64,000 bases of DNA from Saccharospirillum salsuginis (GCF_014651855.1 NZ_BMXR01000003.1:1-64000); one strand, 5' to 3'. Counted from the first letter of the stretch, positions 44,079 to 53,799 are shown. Made by a program: numbers and translations. The notes: generated by a model not told the origin, from the letters alone.

Positions 44079-46610
44079 ATGTCACGCATCTTGGTAGTCG
44101 AGCAGTCGCCCACCATGCGGTACTCGCTCGTCAAGCGGCTAAAAGCACAAGGGTTCGAACCCGACACTCTGGAAGATTTCCGCCAGGCCCAGGCCATCCT
44201 GAAAGGCGAATCCCAAGCCTTCGGCACCCTGGTGCTCGGCTGGCCGCGCAACACCAGCAATGCCGTCGACGACCTGCTGGTTCTGCTGGAGGAACCCGGC
44301 TTCCATCACCTGGTGGTCATCGTGGTCAGCGAGGAACAGGATCCGGCGCGCAAGAGCTGGGTCACCCGCCGACCGCATTCCGCCCTGCTGCTGTGGGAGA
44401 ACATCGAGGAAATCCCGGAGTGCATCACGGCGCTGAACAAACTGAACGCGCCGCAACCCAACACCAATCAGGACATCGACCGGGCCAGCATCAAGGTCCT
44501 GCTGGTCGACGATTCACCAACGGTCCGCGTGACCTACAACCGTTTACTGACCGGCCACGGCTACCAGGTGGAAACCGCCGCCTCGGTCCGGGAAGGCTAC
44601 CAGAAGGCGCTGGACACACCCTTCGACCTGGCCATTATCGATTATTTCATGCCCGAGCAGACCGGCGATGAACTCTGCCGGCTGCTGCGCGACGACAGTC
44701 GCACCGCCGGTGTGACCACCTCCATCCTGACCGGCACCTACATGGACAATGTCATCCAGTCGTCGCTCGGGGCCGGGGCCGTCGAATGCATGTTCAAGAA
44801 CGAAGCGCAGGCCCTGTTTCTCGCGCGTGTGGACGCCATGAGCCGCTCGGTGCTCGACCGTCGCGTGATCGAACGGGAAAGCAAGCATCTGGAGGGATTG
44901 CTGAACTCGGTGGGCGACGGCGTGTACGGCGTCGACAACCGGGGCCGCATCACCTTCATGAACCCGTTGGCGCGGTCGCTGCTCGGTTTCACCGAAGACG
45001 ATGTCGTCGTCGGTCGCGACCCCCACGCCCTGTTTCACCATTCGTTCAGCGACGGCACCCCCAAACCGTCGAACCGCTGCTTCCTGTCCCAGTCCTACCA
45101 GACCGGCGAACGCCTGTCCGACTGGCACACCCTGTTCTGGACCCAGGCGGGCAACAGCTTCCCGGTCGAAGGCACCGTTTACCCGGTGCAGATCGAAAAC
45201 GACCGCCAGGGCTCGGTGGTCGCCTTTCGCGATGTGACCGCCCGCCATTTGATGGAAGAAGAACTGCGCTGGCAGGCCAATCACGACGCCTTGACCAAGT
45301 TGCTGAACCGCCACTATTTCGAGGAGGAACTGCAAAAGGAAGTACAGCGGGTGTCGCGCTCGAAAAACTGCAGCGCCCTGTTGCTGATCGACCTGGACCA
45401 GTTCAAGTACATCAACGACACCGCCGGCCACGCGGCCGGCGACGAACTGCTGATTCAGGTCAGCCACCGGCTGAGCAACCGGCTGCGCAGTCAGGACACC
45501 CTGGCGCGGCTTGGCGGCGACGAGTTCGCGCTGATCCTGCGCAACCTGGACCGCACCCAGATCCAGAACGCGGCCGAATCCTTCCGGCAGATGCTCGCCA
45601 ACCACAGCTTCTGCTACGGCGACATGCACTACAACATCAACGGCTCGATCGGCATCGCCATGATCGATGCCGATGCCGAATCCCCCGGCGAGGTGCTGGC
45701 GCACGCGGATGTGGCCGTGCACATCGCCAAGGAAAAGGGCCGCAACCAGACCCACCTCTATTCGCCGGAGAACGAACACCGCCGATTGATGGACCGGGAT
45801 CTCGGCTGGTCGAACCGCCTGCGCGCGGCCATTGAGAACGATGAATTCGAACTGGTGTTTCAGCCGGTCTTTCCGGCCTCGCAGACCCTGCGGGACGGAG
45901 ACGACCCGGACCCGGACGCCTGCTGGGACCGGCTGCACGACCTGGCCGGACCGGACCAATTGCAATACGAGGCGTTGCTGCGCCTGCCCGGTGAACACCA
46001 GGAACTCATTCCGCCGGGGGCCTTCCTCAATGCCGCCGAGCGGTTCAGCCTGATGCCGGCCATCGACCGGCTGGTGGTGGAAAAAGTCATCGCCCTGCTC
46101 GCGCGCGAACCCGAGGCGCCGGTGCGCAACATCGCCGTCAATCTGTCCGCCCAGACCATGACCGACCCGGAACTGGTCGATGACATCACCCGACTGTTGA
46201 TCGACTATCGGGTCGATCCCGGCCGGCTGTCGTTCGAGATCACCGAGACCACCGCCATCACCAATTTGGACGCGGCCCAGCAACTGATCACCCAGCTGGG
46301 CAGCCTGGGCTGCACCTTCGCGCTGGACGATTTCGGCAGCGGCTTCAGCTCCTTCGGCCAGCTCAAACACCTGGAAGTCGATTACATCAAGATCGACGGA
46401 CTGTTCATTCAGGGTCTGGTCAGCGATCCGATGGATCGCCACGTGGTCCTGGCCATCACCCAGATCGCGCATTCTCTGGGCAAGAAAACAGTGGCCGAGT
46501 TCGTCGAAACGCTGGACGTCATGGAAGCGGCCCACAAGTGCGGCGTCGATTACATTCAGGGCCACTGCGTCGGCCCGGCCCGCCGCTGGTCCGACATTCG
46601 TGGCGACTGA
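44079..46610 (+). CDS. Two-receiver PAS-GGDEF-EAL c-di-GMP protein
   Basis: An 843-residue signalling protein. Residues 1-115 are a receiver-like domain without the phosphoacceptor aspartate (the strand reads L-V-L-G-W-P). A second, complete receiver (about 138-255) has D-D, I-I-D-Y-F-M-P, T and K. PAS follows at about 270-390. GGDEF at 479 keeps an R-S-Q-D inhibitory site just upstream. The EAL domain has E-A-L-L-R at 631, D-D-F-G-S-G and I-K-I-D-G, so both halves look potentially active. It is a cytoplasmic response regulator for c-di-GMP turnover. ATG 44079 follows CCGGGGGCC; no Shine-Dalgarno of strength. Confidence 0.9.
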   Translation: MSRILVVEQSPTMRYSLVKRLKAQGFEPDTLEDFRQAQAILKGESQAFGTLVLGWPRNTSNAVDDLLVLLEEPGFHHLVVIVVSEEQDPARKSWVTRRPHSALLLWENIEEIPECITALNKLNAPQPNTNQDIDRASIKVLLVDDSPTVRVTYNRLLTGHGYQVETAASVREGYQKALDTPFDLAIIDYFMPEQTGDELCRLLRDDSRTAGVTTSILTGTYMDNVIQSSLGAGAVECMFKNEAQALFLARVDAMSRSVLDRRVIERESKHLEGLLNSVGDGVYGVDNRGRITFMNPLARSLLGFTEDDVVVGRDPHALFHHSFSDGTPKPSNRCFLSQSYQTGERLSDWHTLFWTQAGNSFPVEGTVYPVQIENDRQGSVVAFRDVTARHLMEEELRWQANHDALTKLLNRHYFEEELQKEVQRVSRSKNCSALLLIDLDQFKYINDTAGHAAGDELLIQVSHRLSNRLRSQDTLARLGGDEFALILRNLDRTQIQNAAESFRQMLANHSFCYGDMHYNINGSIGIAMIDADAESPGEVLAHADVAVHIAKEKGRNQTHLYSPENEHRRLMDRDLGWSNRLRAAIENDEFELVFQPVFPASQTLRDGDDPDPDACWDRLHDLAGPDQLQYEALLRLPGEHQELIPPGAFLNAAERFSLMPAIDRLVVEKVIALLAREPEAPVRNIAVNLSAQTMTDPELVDDITRLLIDYRVDPGRLSFEITETTAITNLDAAQQLITQLGSLGCTFALDDFGSGFSSFGQLKHLEVDYIKIDGLFIQGLVSDPMDRHVVLAITQIAHSLGKKTVAEFVETLDVMEAAHKCGVDYIQGHCVGPARRWSDIRGD

Positions 46611-46667
46611 CGGGTCGGTTGCCTGAGCCGCCACTCACCCGCATAATCCTGCCCCAGATTCTCCACC

Positions 46668-47771
46668 TTGAGCCCGATTTTGCGCGACGACATCGACGCC
46701 CGCCTGGACCTCTTCCTGAACGACACGCCTCTGATGGACGTGCGCGCACCGGTCGAATTCCGGCAGGGTGCCTTCCCGAATGCCACCAATCTGCCGCTGC
46801 TGGACGACGAACAGCGCGAAGCGATCGGCATTCGCTACAAAGAAGCGGGTCAGCAATCGGCCATCGAGCTCGGGCTGGAACTCGCCACGCCCGACATCCG
46901 GGAACAGCGCCTACGCGCCTGGAGTGAATTCGCCCGCGCCCATCCCGACGGCTACCTCTACTGTTTTCGCGGCGGGCTGCGTTCCAACACCACCCAGGCC
47001 TGGTTGCGCGAGGCCGGGATCAACTACCCCCTGATCCGGGGTGGCTACAAGGCCTTGCGCCGTGTCCTGCTCGACGCCCTGAGTACCCGGCTCGACAGCC
47101 AGCCGTTGCAGGTTCTGGCCGGGCCGACCGGCAGCGGCAAAACCGAATTGATCCAGGCCTGGCCGACCAGCCTCGATCTCGAAGGCCGGGCCAATCACCG
47201 GGGCAGCGCCTTCGGTCGAACCTTCACCGAGCAACCCAGCCAGATCGACTGGGAAAATCGCATCGCCATCGACTGGGCGAAGCTGGATCGGGAACCACAC
47301 GGCCCGGTTCTGGTCGAAGACGAATCCCGCCTGATCGGCCGGATCAATCTCCTGCCCGAGCTGCAGTCGCGTATGTTGGCGGCCCCACTCATTGTGCTGG
47401 AAGCGGACATACAACAGAGGATCGACCGTTTGAAAACCGATTATGTCCGCCACGCCCTGGCGCACTTCGAAGTCGCCGAGCCCGAGGCGCCCTTCGAGGC
47501 CCTGCGAGACTATATCGCCAACAACCTCCATCGCATTCGCAAGCGTCTCGGCGGTCTGAAACACCAACAGTTGCAGGACGTGTTGCCTCAGGCGGTGCAG
47601 GGTCTGGAAAAACACAGCGACTGGGCAGGCTTCGAGTACGTGATCGAGTCGCTGCTGACGGATTACTACGACCCCATGTACCGCTACCAGTTGGAGAAAC
47701 GATCCCACCTGGTGATTTTCCGGGGGCGGCACGACAACATCCTCGATTGGCTGGCACGGCAGGCGGCATGA
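46668..47771 (+). CDS. selU: tRNA 2-selenouridine synthase
   Basis: A 367-residue SelU (MnmH), which replaces sulfur by selenium at the wobble uridine of tRNAs. The N-terminal rhodanese domain includes D-V-R-A-P-V-E-F and the active-site loop C-F-R-G-G-L-R-S (Cys near residue 104). The C-terminal P-loop is G-P-T-G-S-G-K-T-E. The only start that keeps the domain intact is TTG at 46668; no ATG lies upstream in frame and no Shine-Dalgarno is visible. It overlaps the SelD fusion gene by 4 nt (ATGA). Confidence 0.93.
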   Translation: MSPILRDDIDARLDLFLNDTPLMDVRAPVEFRQGAFPNATNLPLLDDEQREAIGIRYKEAGQQSAIELGLELATPDIREQRLRAWSEFARAHPDGYLYCFRGGLRSNTTQAWLREAGINYPLIRGGYKALRRVLLDALSTRLDSQPLQVLAGPTGSGKTELIQAWPTSLDLEGRANHRGSAFGRTFTEQPSQIDWENRIAIDWAKLDREPHGPVLVEDESRLIGRINLLPELQSRMLAAPLIVLEADIQQRIDRLKTDYVRHALAHFEVAEPEAPFEALRDYIANNLHRIRKRLGGLKHQQLQDVLPQAVQGLEKHSDWAGFEYVIESLLTDYYDPMYRYQLEKRSHLVIFRGRHDNILDWLARQAA

Positions 47772-49924
47772 GCGAACGCGATCTGGTCCTGGTTGGCGGC
47801 GGCCACGCCCATGCCCTGTTGATTCGGAAACTGGCGATGAAACCCCTGGCCGACGTACGCGTCACCCTGGTGTCCGAATCCCGGCTGACGCCCTATTCGG
47901 GCATGCTGCCCGGCCTGGTAGCCGGACATTACCAGCCTGACGACGTCCACATCGATCTGAACCGCCTGTGCCGTTGGGCCGGCGTTCGCTTCGTTCAGGG
48001 CCGCGTCTCCGGGCTCGACCCGGACCGCAAACAACTCGACATCGAGCACCAGCCACCGCTGTCCTACGACAAGGTGTCCTTCGACACCGGCTCAACGCCG
48101 AATCTCGCCCTGCCCGGAGCCCGCCAATTCGCGTTCGGCGTCAAGCCGGTCAGCCATTTCCATGAACAGTGGCAACGCCTGCTGGCCGATGCCGGAGCGG
48201 GAGCCGAACGCCATTGGGGCGTGATCGGGGCCGGAGCGGGCGGCGTGGAACTGGTGCTGGCCATGGCGCACCGGCTCGGTCCGAACCACTCGGTGCGGTT
48301 CCACCTGGTGTACTCCGGCGAACAGATTCTGTCCGGCTATCCGAAAGCTGTGGTTCGGGCCGCCGAACAGGCTCTGGACGACTATGACATCGAACGGCAC
48401 CCGCGCTTCCGGGTCAGCTCCGTCACCCGGGCCGGTCTGCTGGCCGTCGATGGCAACGCCCTGACTCTGGACAAGACCATCCTGTGCACCCAGGCCAGTG
48501 CGCCCGACTGGCCCGCACACAGCGGCCTGGAGACCGCCAATAACGGTTTCATCGCCGTTAACCGTTCACTGCAAAGCACCTCCCATCCGGACGTGTTCGC
48601 CACCGGCGACGTCGCCGAGATGGTGTTCGACCCAAGGCCCAAAGCCGGCGTCTATGCCGTGCGGCAGGCCCCCTTTCTGTACGACAACCTGCAACGCGCC
48701 TTCGCCGGCGAACCGCTCAAACCGGTTGATCTGCAGCGTAATTTTCTGTCGTTGCTGAGCCTGGGCGGACAAAAAGCCGTGGGCAACAAGGGCCGGTTCG
48801 TCGTGCACGGCGACTGGGTCTGGCGCTGGAAAAACCGCATCGACCGAGCCTTCATGGACAAACTCCAGTCCCCGGGCGAACCCATGGCCATGGGAGACGA
48901 CAGGCCCAATAAGATGCACTGCGCCGGTTGTGGCAGCAAACTGGGCCCGGCCCTGTTGCAAGAGACGCTGCCCCAACTGCCGCGCGCCGACCGGCCCGGC
49001 CTCAACCCGGCCCTGAGCCAGGCCGAGGACGCCAGCCTCTGGCAACCGACTCCGGGGCGCCTGCAGGTCCAGAGCCTGGACGGCTTTCGCGCCTTCTCGG
49101 ACGACCTCTACCGGCTCGGCCAGGTCAGCGTGCACCACGCCCTGAGCGATCTCTACGCCATGGGTGCCGACCCCGTTTCCGCCCAGGTTTGGGTCAACCT
49201 CGCCTTCAACCACCCGCGTCTGCAACAGCGCGACTTCGCCCGACTGATGGCCGGCGTCGGCCGGGCCCTGCACGACCAGAACGTCGGCCTGGCCGGCGGC
49301 CACAGCACCGAAGGCCGCGAGACACACCTCGCCATCGTCGCCAACGGCGAACTGGAACCGGGCAAAGCCTGGAAAAAAACCGGTGCGCAACCGGGCGATG
49401 TGCTGGTGCTCACCAAACCCCTCGGCACCGGCGTCATCCTCGCCGCCGATATGGCCGCCCAGGCACCGGCGGAGGCGATGGATGCGGCTTGGGAAAGCAT
49501 GCTGACTTCGAACCGGGAAGCGTTTGAGGCATTAAAGACCATCGAACCGCATGCGGTCACCGACGTGACCGGCTTCGGGTTGATCGGGCATTTGCTGGAG
49601 ATGCTGGTCGAGGGAGACTTACGGGCGACGCTGAATGCCGCCGCCGTGCCGGCACTGACCGGCGCAATGAAATTGCTGGAGCGCGGCTGGCAATCCTCCC
49701 TGGCGCCACAGCTGGAACCCTATCGCCTGAACTGCGACATTGAGGCGTCCGTTGACGATACCATGACGCGCTTAATGTTGGATCCTCAAACCTCGGGCGG
49801 GTTGCTGGTCGCACTCAGTGAACCGGACTGGTCGGACTTCAAACGGCAGCAGCCCGACAGTATTAAGATCGGTCACTTTCAGGTCGGTAGCGCGAGCGAA
49901 AATCCGGTGCACATCATCGACTGA
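47768..49924 (+). CDS. selD: FAD/NAD(P)-oxidoreductase - selenide, water dikinase fusion
   Basis: A 718-residue fusion. Residues 1-370 are a pyridine nucleotide-disulfide type flavoprotein (L-V-G-G-G-H-A-H-A-L near the start, G-A-G-A-G-G-V-E-L near 155, A-T-G-D-V-A-E later). Residues about 385-718 are SelD, which makes selenophosphate. The SelD catalytic region reads H-C-A-G-C388-G-S390-K391: the essential cysteine and lysine are kept, while the second Cys of E. coli SelD is Ser. There is no in-frame selenocysteine. The oxidoreductase half may supply reduced selenium. Coupled to selU by ATGA. Confidence 0.92.
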   Translation: MSERDLVLVGGGHAHALLIRKLAMKPLADVRVTLVSESRLTPYSGMLPGLVAGHYQPDDVHIDLNRLCRWAGVRFVQGRVSGLDPDRKQLDIEHQPPLSYDKVSFDTGSTPNLALPGARQFAFGVKPVSHFHEQWQRLLADAGAGAERHWGVIGAGAGGVELVLAMAHRLGPNHSVRFHLVYSGEQILSGYPKAVVRAAEQALDDYDIERHPRFRVSSVTRAGLLAVDGNALTLDKTILCTQASAPDWPAHSGLETANNGFIAVNRSLQSTSHPDVFATGDVAEMVFDPRPKAGVYAVRQAPFLYDNLQRAFAGEPLKPVDLQRNFLSLLSLGGQKAVGNKGRFVVHGDWVWRWKNRIDRAFMDKLQSPGEPMAMGDDRPNKMHCAGCGSKLGPALLQETLPQLPRADRPGLNPALSQAEDASLWQPTPGRLQVQSLDGFRAFSDDLYRLGQVSVHHALSDLYAMGADPVSAQVWVNLAFNHPRLQQRDFARLMAGVGRALHDQNVGLAGGHSTEGRETHLAIVANGELEPGKAWKKTGAQPGDVLVLTKPLGTGVILAADMAAQAPAEAMDAAWESMLTSNREAFEALKTIEPHAVTDVTGFGLIGHLLEMLVEGDLRATLNAAAVPALTGAMKLLERGWQSSLAPQLEPYRLNCDIEASVDDTMTRLMLDPQTSGGLLVALSEPDWSDFKRQQPDSIKIGHFQVGSASENPVHIID

Positions 49925-49976
49925 AGATTTAATAGCCGACAGCGGTTGCGACCGACACGATGGTAACGAGTACCCG

Positions 49977-50960
49977 TCATTCGCTACTGGAATGCACTAA
50001 AACCACAGCACCTAGTCGATCTTCGGCCTCGACACGCTGATGGGCAAGTACCGCTTCGTCCAACGAAAACGTCCGATCAACGACGGGGCGAATCTGACCG
50101 CTGGCCAACCACTGACTCAATTGGCGCAATTCGGCGATTGTTTCACCCGCAAAGGAGAAGATCGCCCGGCGTCGGCTGAACCACTTTACCCGTAAGGCGT
50201 TCAACATGTCGCTGATTCTCGGATTCGCCATCAGATATCGACCGGTAGGCGTCAAGGCATCGATAAAGTGCCGAAAGCGGCCCTGGGCAACCATGTTCAG
50301 AATGACATCGAAGGGCTCGCAGACTTGATAAAACGGCGTATCCCGATAATCCAGAAACACATCGGCACCGAGTGCCTGCAAGAAAGCGGCTTTGTGTTTG
50401 GCATCCACGACCGTGACATGTGCGCCTTTCAACTTGGCGATTTGTAGGGCGTAGCTGCCTATGCTGCCGCCGGCGCCGTTGATCAACACCCGCTGCCCCG
50501 GCTGCACGTCAGCCAATGTCATGAAGTGCAGGGCATTCAATCCGCCGAGCGGTACCGACGCGGCTTCCGCAAAACTCAGGTTCTCCGGTTTGGGTACCAA
50601 GGTATAGGATTCGGGCACGCACACGTATTCACCGTACCCCCCCAGCCGCAGCTGGGTACTGCCGAATACTTCGTCACCGACGTTAAACCCTGAAACGCCC
50701 TCGCCAATTTCATCAACAACACCGGCTACGTACCCTCCCAGGACAGGGCGTCTGGGTTTACGAACACCCAGAACCAACCGCAGGGGCACCGTGAACCATT
50801 TCACGGCAAAGCGAAAACGACGCAGCTCGCAATCGCCCTTGGTGACTTCACAGGCGTGAAGCCGTATGCGGATTTCACCTTTATCGGGTCGGGGTTCGGC
50901 CACATCGGCACTGTGCAGAACCGATGGCGGTCCATACTGATGATAAACGACGGCTTTCAT
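49977..50960 (-). CDS. NAD(P)-dependent alcohol dehydrogenase, zinc-free MDR
   Basis: A 327-residue medium-chain dehydrogenase/reductase. It has the N-terminal G-E-I-R-I-R-L-H-A-C-E-V-T-K-G-D, the nucleotide motif I-N-G-A-G-G-S-I-G-S-Y-A-L-Q-I-A, and no structural or catalytic zinc cysteine set. This places it with quinone reductase/enoyl reductase-like MDRs. Its substrate is unknown. It stands between selD (convergent) and the kynureninase-like gene, 43 nt downstream of the latter, so it may be the last gene of that unit. Confidence 0.87.
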   Translation of the reverse strand: MKAVVYHQYGPPSVLHSADVAEPRPDKGEIRIRLHACEVTKGDCELRRFRFAVKWFTVPLRLVLGVRKPRRPVLGGYVAGVVDEIGEGVSGFNVGDEVFGSTQLRLGGYGEYVCVPESYTLVPKPENLSFAEAASVPLGGLNALHFMTLADVQPGQRVLINGAGGSIGSYALQIAKLKGAHVTVVDAKHKAAFLQALGADVFLDYRDTPFYQVCEPFDVILNMVAQGRFRHFIDALTPTGRYLMANPRISDMLNALRVKWFSRRRAIFSFAGETIAELRQLSQWLASGQIRPVVDRTFSLDEAVLAHQRVEAEDRLGAVVLVHSSSE

Positions 50961-51003
50961 AATGGTGTCCCGCCCAATAATGGTTCAGTAGCGCACAGGG
51001 TCT

Positions 51004-52185
51004 TCAGCCGGTGACTACCCGGTGCAGCGCATCCACCGCCTGTTTCAACTGCTCGGCCGTCACATAGGGCGCCGGACCCAGCCGCAGGGAATCCCCGCGA
51101 CTGTCGGTAAAGACGCCTTCCTGCCGCAACCCTTGAACGATGTCGGCCGCTTTCGCGGTTTTCAACACCAGAAAACCGCCGATGGTGTCGAGTTCGTCGG
51201 TCGGCAACGTCAGATGGTCCGGCCAGTCTTTTTCCCGCAGCAGGCTGATCAGGTGTTGTTGTTGCCCCTTGTAGTGGGCATACAACACTTCGGGCGTCAG
51301 CGTCTGCTGCTCGAAAAAATCCAGCACGGCGGAGGCGCGGTAGTGGCTGGTCGGGTCATAGGTGGAACCTTCAAAAGCCCAGCGACCATTGCCGTATTGA
51401 ACCTCACTGCCCGGCGATTGATGCAGGGTGGCGAACTCGGCGAACCAGCCGGTAACGACCGGTCGCCAATCGTTCTCCTTCGGCACCCGCAGGAAACAGT
51501 TGCCCTCACCGAACTGGCAGTACTTGTAACCGCCACCGACGATGAAGGCCTGCTCCAGTCCCAACTCCGGCAGATACCAGGGCAGCACGTTGACGGCGTG
51601 GTAGGCGTCGACCAGCAAGGGGATGCCCCGATCGTTGGTCGCGTCTTCGAGTTCGTTCAGCATCGGCACAACGCGGCCGGTCTGAAACAGGACGCCGGAC
51701 AACATGACGGCCGAGGTGCGTTCATCCAGTTCATCGATGATGCGTTCCACCAGGGTGCCGACCGGATTCGCGGCGACCTTGACGACCTCCACCGAGGTTT
51801 CGTTCAAGCGGTCCAGCAGGCGACGCATAGAGTGGAACTCACCGTCGGTGGTGATCAGCTTCGGTTTCATATCCAGCGGCAGCGCCGACAACCAACGCAC
51901 CAGCAGTTCCTGGGTATTGGTGCCGAGCACGTACTCGCCACTGATGTCGCCGAGCATTCGCGCATAGCCGGCACGCACCCGGTCCGCTTTTTCAAAGGCG
52001 ACTGACCATTTGTCGTCGACAAACCGCGCGGCATCTTCAATCGCTTCCATCTGACCGTCAAAGGCGACATCCGGCCAGGCCTGGTGGGAATGGCCGGTCA
52101 ACAGAATGCGTTCGTCGACTTTGAATCGACGATAGTGCTTTTGCAGATCCCGGGCCCGGTCCTGCCAGTCGCGGTTGGGTTTCAT
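51004..52185 (-). CDS. Kynureninase-like PLP-dependent enzyme
   Basis: A 393-residue fold-type I PLP enzyme of the aminotransferase class V group. The PLP-lysine motif reads G-G-G-Y-K-Y-C-Q-F-G-E-G, comparable to G-Y-K-Y-L-N-G-G-P-G in kynureninase. D-A-Y-H-A-V-N-V and F-T-D-S-R-G-D-S-L-R-L-G-P-A-P-Y are also kynureninase-like. The N-terminal motif is L-L-T-G-H-S-H-Q-A-W rather than the usual Y-L-D-G-N-S-L-G. It overlaps the tryptophan dioxygenase gene by ATGA, so it likely works in tryptophan catabolism. ATG 52185 was chosen for that overlap. Confidence 0.8.
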   Translation of the reverse strand: MKPNRDWQDRARDLQKHYRRFKVDERILLTGHSHQAWPDVAFDGQMEAIEDAARFVDDKWSVAFEKADRVRAGYARMLGDISGEYVLGTNTQELLVRWLSALPLDMKPKLITTDGEFHSMRRLLDRLNETSVEVVKVAANPVGTLVERIIDELDERTSAVMLSGVLFQTGRVVPMLNELEDATNDRGIPLLVDAYHAVNVLPWYLPELGLEQAFIVGGGYKYCQFGEGNCFLRVPKENDWRPVVTGWFAEFATLHQSPGSEVQYGNGRWAFEGSTYDPTSHYRASAVLDFFEQQTLTPEVLYAHYKGQQQHLISLLREKDWPDHLTLPTDELDTIGGFLVLKTAKAADIVQGLRQEGVFTDSRGDSLRLGPAPYVTAEQLKQAVDALHRVVTG

Positions 52186-52979
52186 GTCGCTACTCCGATG
52201 CGGGCGCGGATGTCCCAGAGATCCGGGAACACCGGCTTGAACAAGGTTTTCATCAGATACTCGGCACCGGAGGAACCCCCGCTGCCGCCCTTGGTGCCGA
52301 TGGTGCGCTGCACCATCTTCACGTGACGATAGCGCCACTCCTGCAAGCCCTCGTCCAGATCGACCAGCAGTTCGCACAGTTCGGACAACTGGTGATTGTT
52401 TTCATAGACGCGCAACAACGAGTCCTGCACGGTCTCGTTGGGTTCGGTCGGTGCCGTGACATCGACCTCGAACACGTCCTCGGGCACTGTGTATCCGGCA
52501 CGCTGCAGGTATCTCAAAAACACCTGCCACAGCGACGGGCTGTGATACGCGGCTTCCAGCAATTCACGTCCGATGGAACCCTCGGGCTGAAACTGCATCG
52601 GTTGCGGACGCTTGTGGCCGAGCATGAATTCGACGACGCGGAACTGATAGCTCTGGAATCCGCTGGCGGTATCGAGCCGGCTGCGAAAACTCTCGAATTC
52701 GAGCGGGGTCATCGTCTCCAGAATATCGATCTGGGACACCAGCGTCTTGAAGATTTTCAGCACCCGTTTCAGGGTGTGGAAGGCGCGCGGCACATCGTCC
52801 TGGTCCAGCCGTTCCATCAGGAACGCCAGCTCGTGACGCAGTTGCTTGAACCACAGCTCGTAGGTCTGGTGGATGATGATGAACAGCAGCTCGTCGTGTT
52901 CTTCCGGTTCGCTGCGCGGGTCTTGCAGGTCGATCAGTTCATCGACCTTGAGATAGTCGGAGTAGGTCAGTTGAGTCAT
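52182..52979 (-). CDS. kynA: Tryptophan 2,3-dioxygenase
   Basis: A 265-residue heme enzyme that opens the tryptophan indole ring to give N-formylkynurenine. It has T-Y-S-D-Y-L-K-V-D-E-L and H-D-E-L-L-F-I-I-I-H-Q-T-Y-E-L-W-F-K-Q-L-R-H-E at the substrate pocket, and a C-terminal I-G-T-K-G-G-S-G-G-S-S-G-A-E-Y-L. Length is normal. It forms a two-gene unit with the kynureninase-like gene. No formamidase gene is in the window. ATG 52979 starts the conserved domain; the upstream extension has no support. Confidence 0.93.
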   Translation of the reverse strand: MTQLTYSDYLKVDELIDLQDPRSEPEEHDELLFIIIHQTYELWFKQLRHELAFLMERLDQDDVPRAFHTLKRVLKIFKTLVSQIDILETMTPLEFESFRSRLDTASGFQSYQFRVVEFMLGHKRPQPMQFQPEGSIGRELLEAAYHSPSLWQVFLRYLQRAGYTVPEDVFEVDVTAPTEPNETVQDSLLRVYENNHQLSELCELLVDLDEGLQEWRYRHVKMVQRTIGTKGGSGGSSGAEYLMKTLFKPVFPDLWDIRARIGVAT

Positions 52980-53130
52980 GGTGTCATTGGGCCAGTGTAA
53001 GACACCCTTAAACATGCATCGGGACGGGGACATTGGCAACTCCAACGGCCCCGTGATCGAGGTGTTACCGTGACCGGCCAGCTTTACACTTTCGGACGGT
53101 CGCGTTACCGGTCACCACACCGACGGGCAT

Positions 53131-53769
53131 TCAGGGCTGCAGGCGCTCGACCTGCCACCGCCCCTGTTCCAGACGATAGACGAAGCGATCATGCAACCGG
53201 CTGGCCCGGCCCTGCCAGAATTCGATGTTGGTCGGCTTCACACAGTAGCCGCCCCAAAATTCCGGCGTCGGTACCGATTGATCGACGAAGCGTTCTTCCG
53301 TCGCCTTGAAGGTCGCTTCCAGAGCCTCGCGGGATTCAACCGGCTGACTTTGATGACTGGTCCAGGCACCGATCTGACTGGCGCGCGGGCGGGACTGAAA
53401 ATACCGGTCGGACACCTCACCGCTCACCTTTTCGGCCTCGCCCTGTATGATCACCTGCCGTTCGATCGGCAGCCAGCCGAAATGCAGCGACACCTGCGGA
53501 TTGCGGGCGATGTCCTGCCCCTTCAGGCTGTCGTAATTGGTATAGAACACAAATCCGCCGTCTTCCACACCCTTCAACAACACCACCCGCTGGCTCGGCT
53601 TACCGTCGGCATCCACCGTCGCCAGCACCATGGCCGTCGGGTCCGCCGTCAGCTCGGCGTCGATCGCCTGCTGCATCCAGCGCTCGAACTGCTCGAACGG
53701 CGAATCCGCCAGATCCTCCCGGTTCAGGCCGCCTTTCAAATAATCGCGTCGAATATCGTCCAGTTTCAC
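53131..53769 (-). CDS. pdxH: Pyridoxamine 5'-phosphate oxidase
   Basis: A 212-residue FMN enzyme that makes pyridoxal phosphate. Typical features are Y-x3-G-L-N-R-E-D-L, R-V-V-L-L-K-G-V, F-Y-T-N-Y-D-S-L-K-G, and Q-S-Q-P-V-E-S-R-E with W-G-G-Y-C-V-K-P. Length matches E. coli PdxH. It lies between mutM and the tryptophan genes, all on one strand, but gaps suggest separate transcription. It provides the cofactor of the neighbouring PLP enzyme. Confidence 0.94.
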   Translation of the reverse strand: MKLDDIRRDYLKGGLNREDLADSPFEQFERWMQQAIDAELTADPTAMVLATVDADGKPSQRVVLLKGVEDGGFVFYTNYDSLKGQDIARNPQVSLHFGWLPIERQVIIQGEAEKVSGEVSDRYFQSRPRASQIGAWTSHQSQPVESREALEATFKATEERFVDQSVPTPEFWGGYCVKPTNIEFWQGRASRLHDRFVYRLEQGRWQVERLQP

Positions 53770-53799
53770 AGTGACTCCTCGAATCAGTGCCTACCGCCC

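Noticed and set aside
44544..46634. 696-codon ORF opposite the c-di-GMP gene
   Set aside because: Antisense shadow; the plus strand encodes receiver, PAS, GGDEF and EAL motifs in order.
47768..49924. Possible selenocysteine codon in SelD
   Set aside because: The catalytic position is encoded by TGT (Cys) and the frame has no internal TGA.
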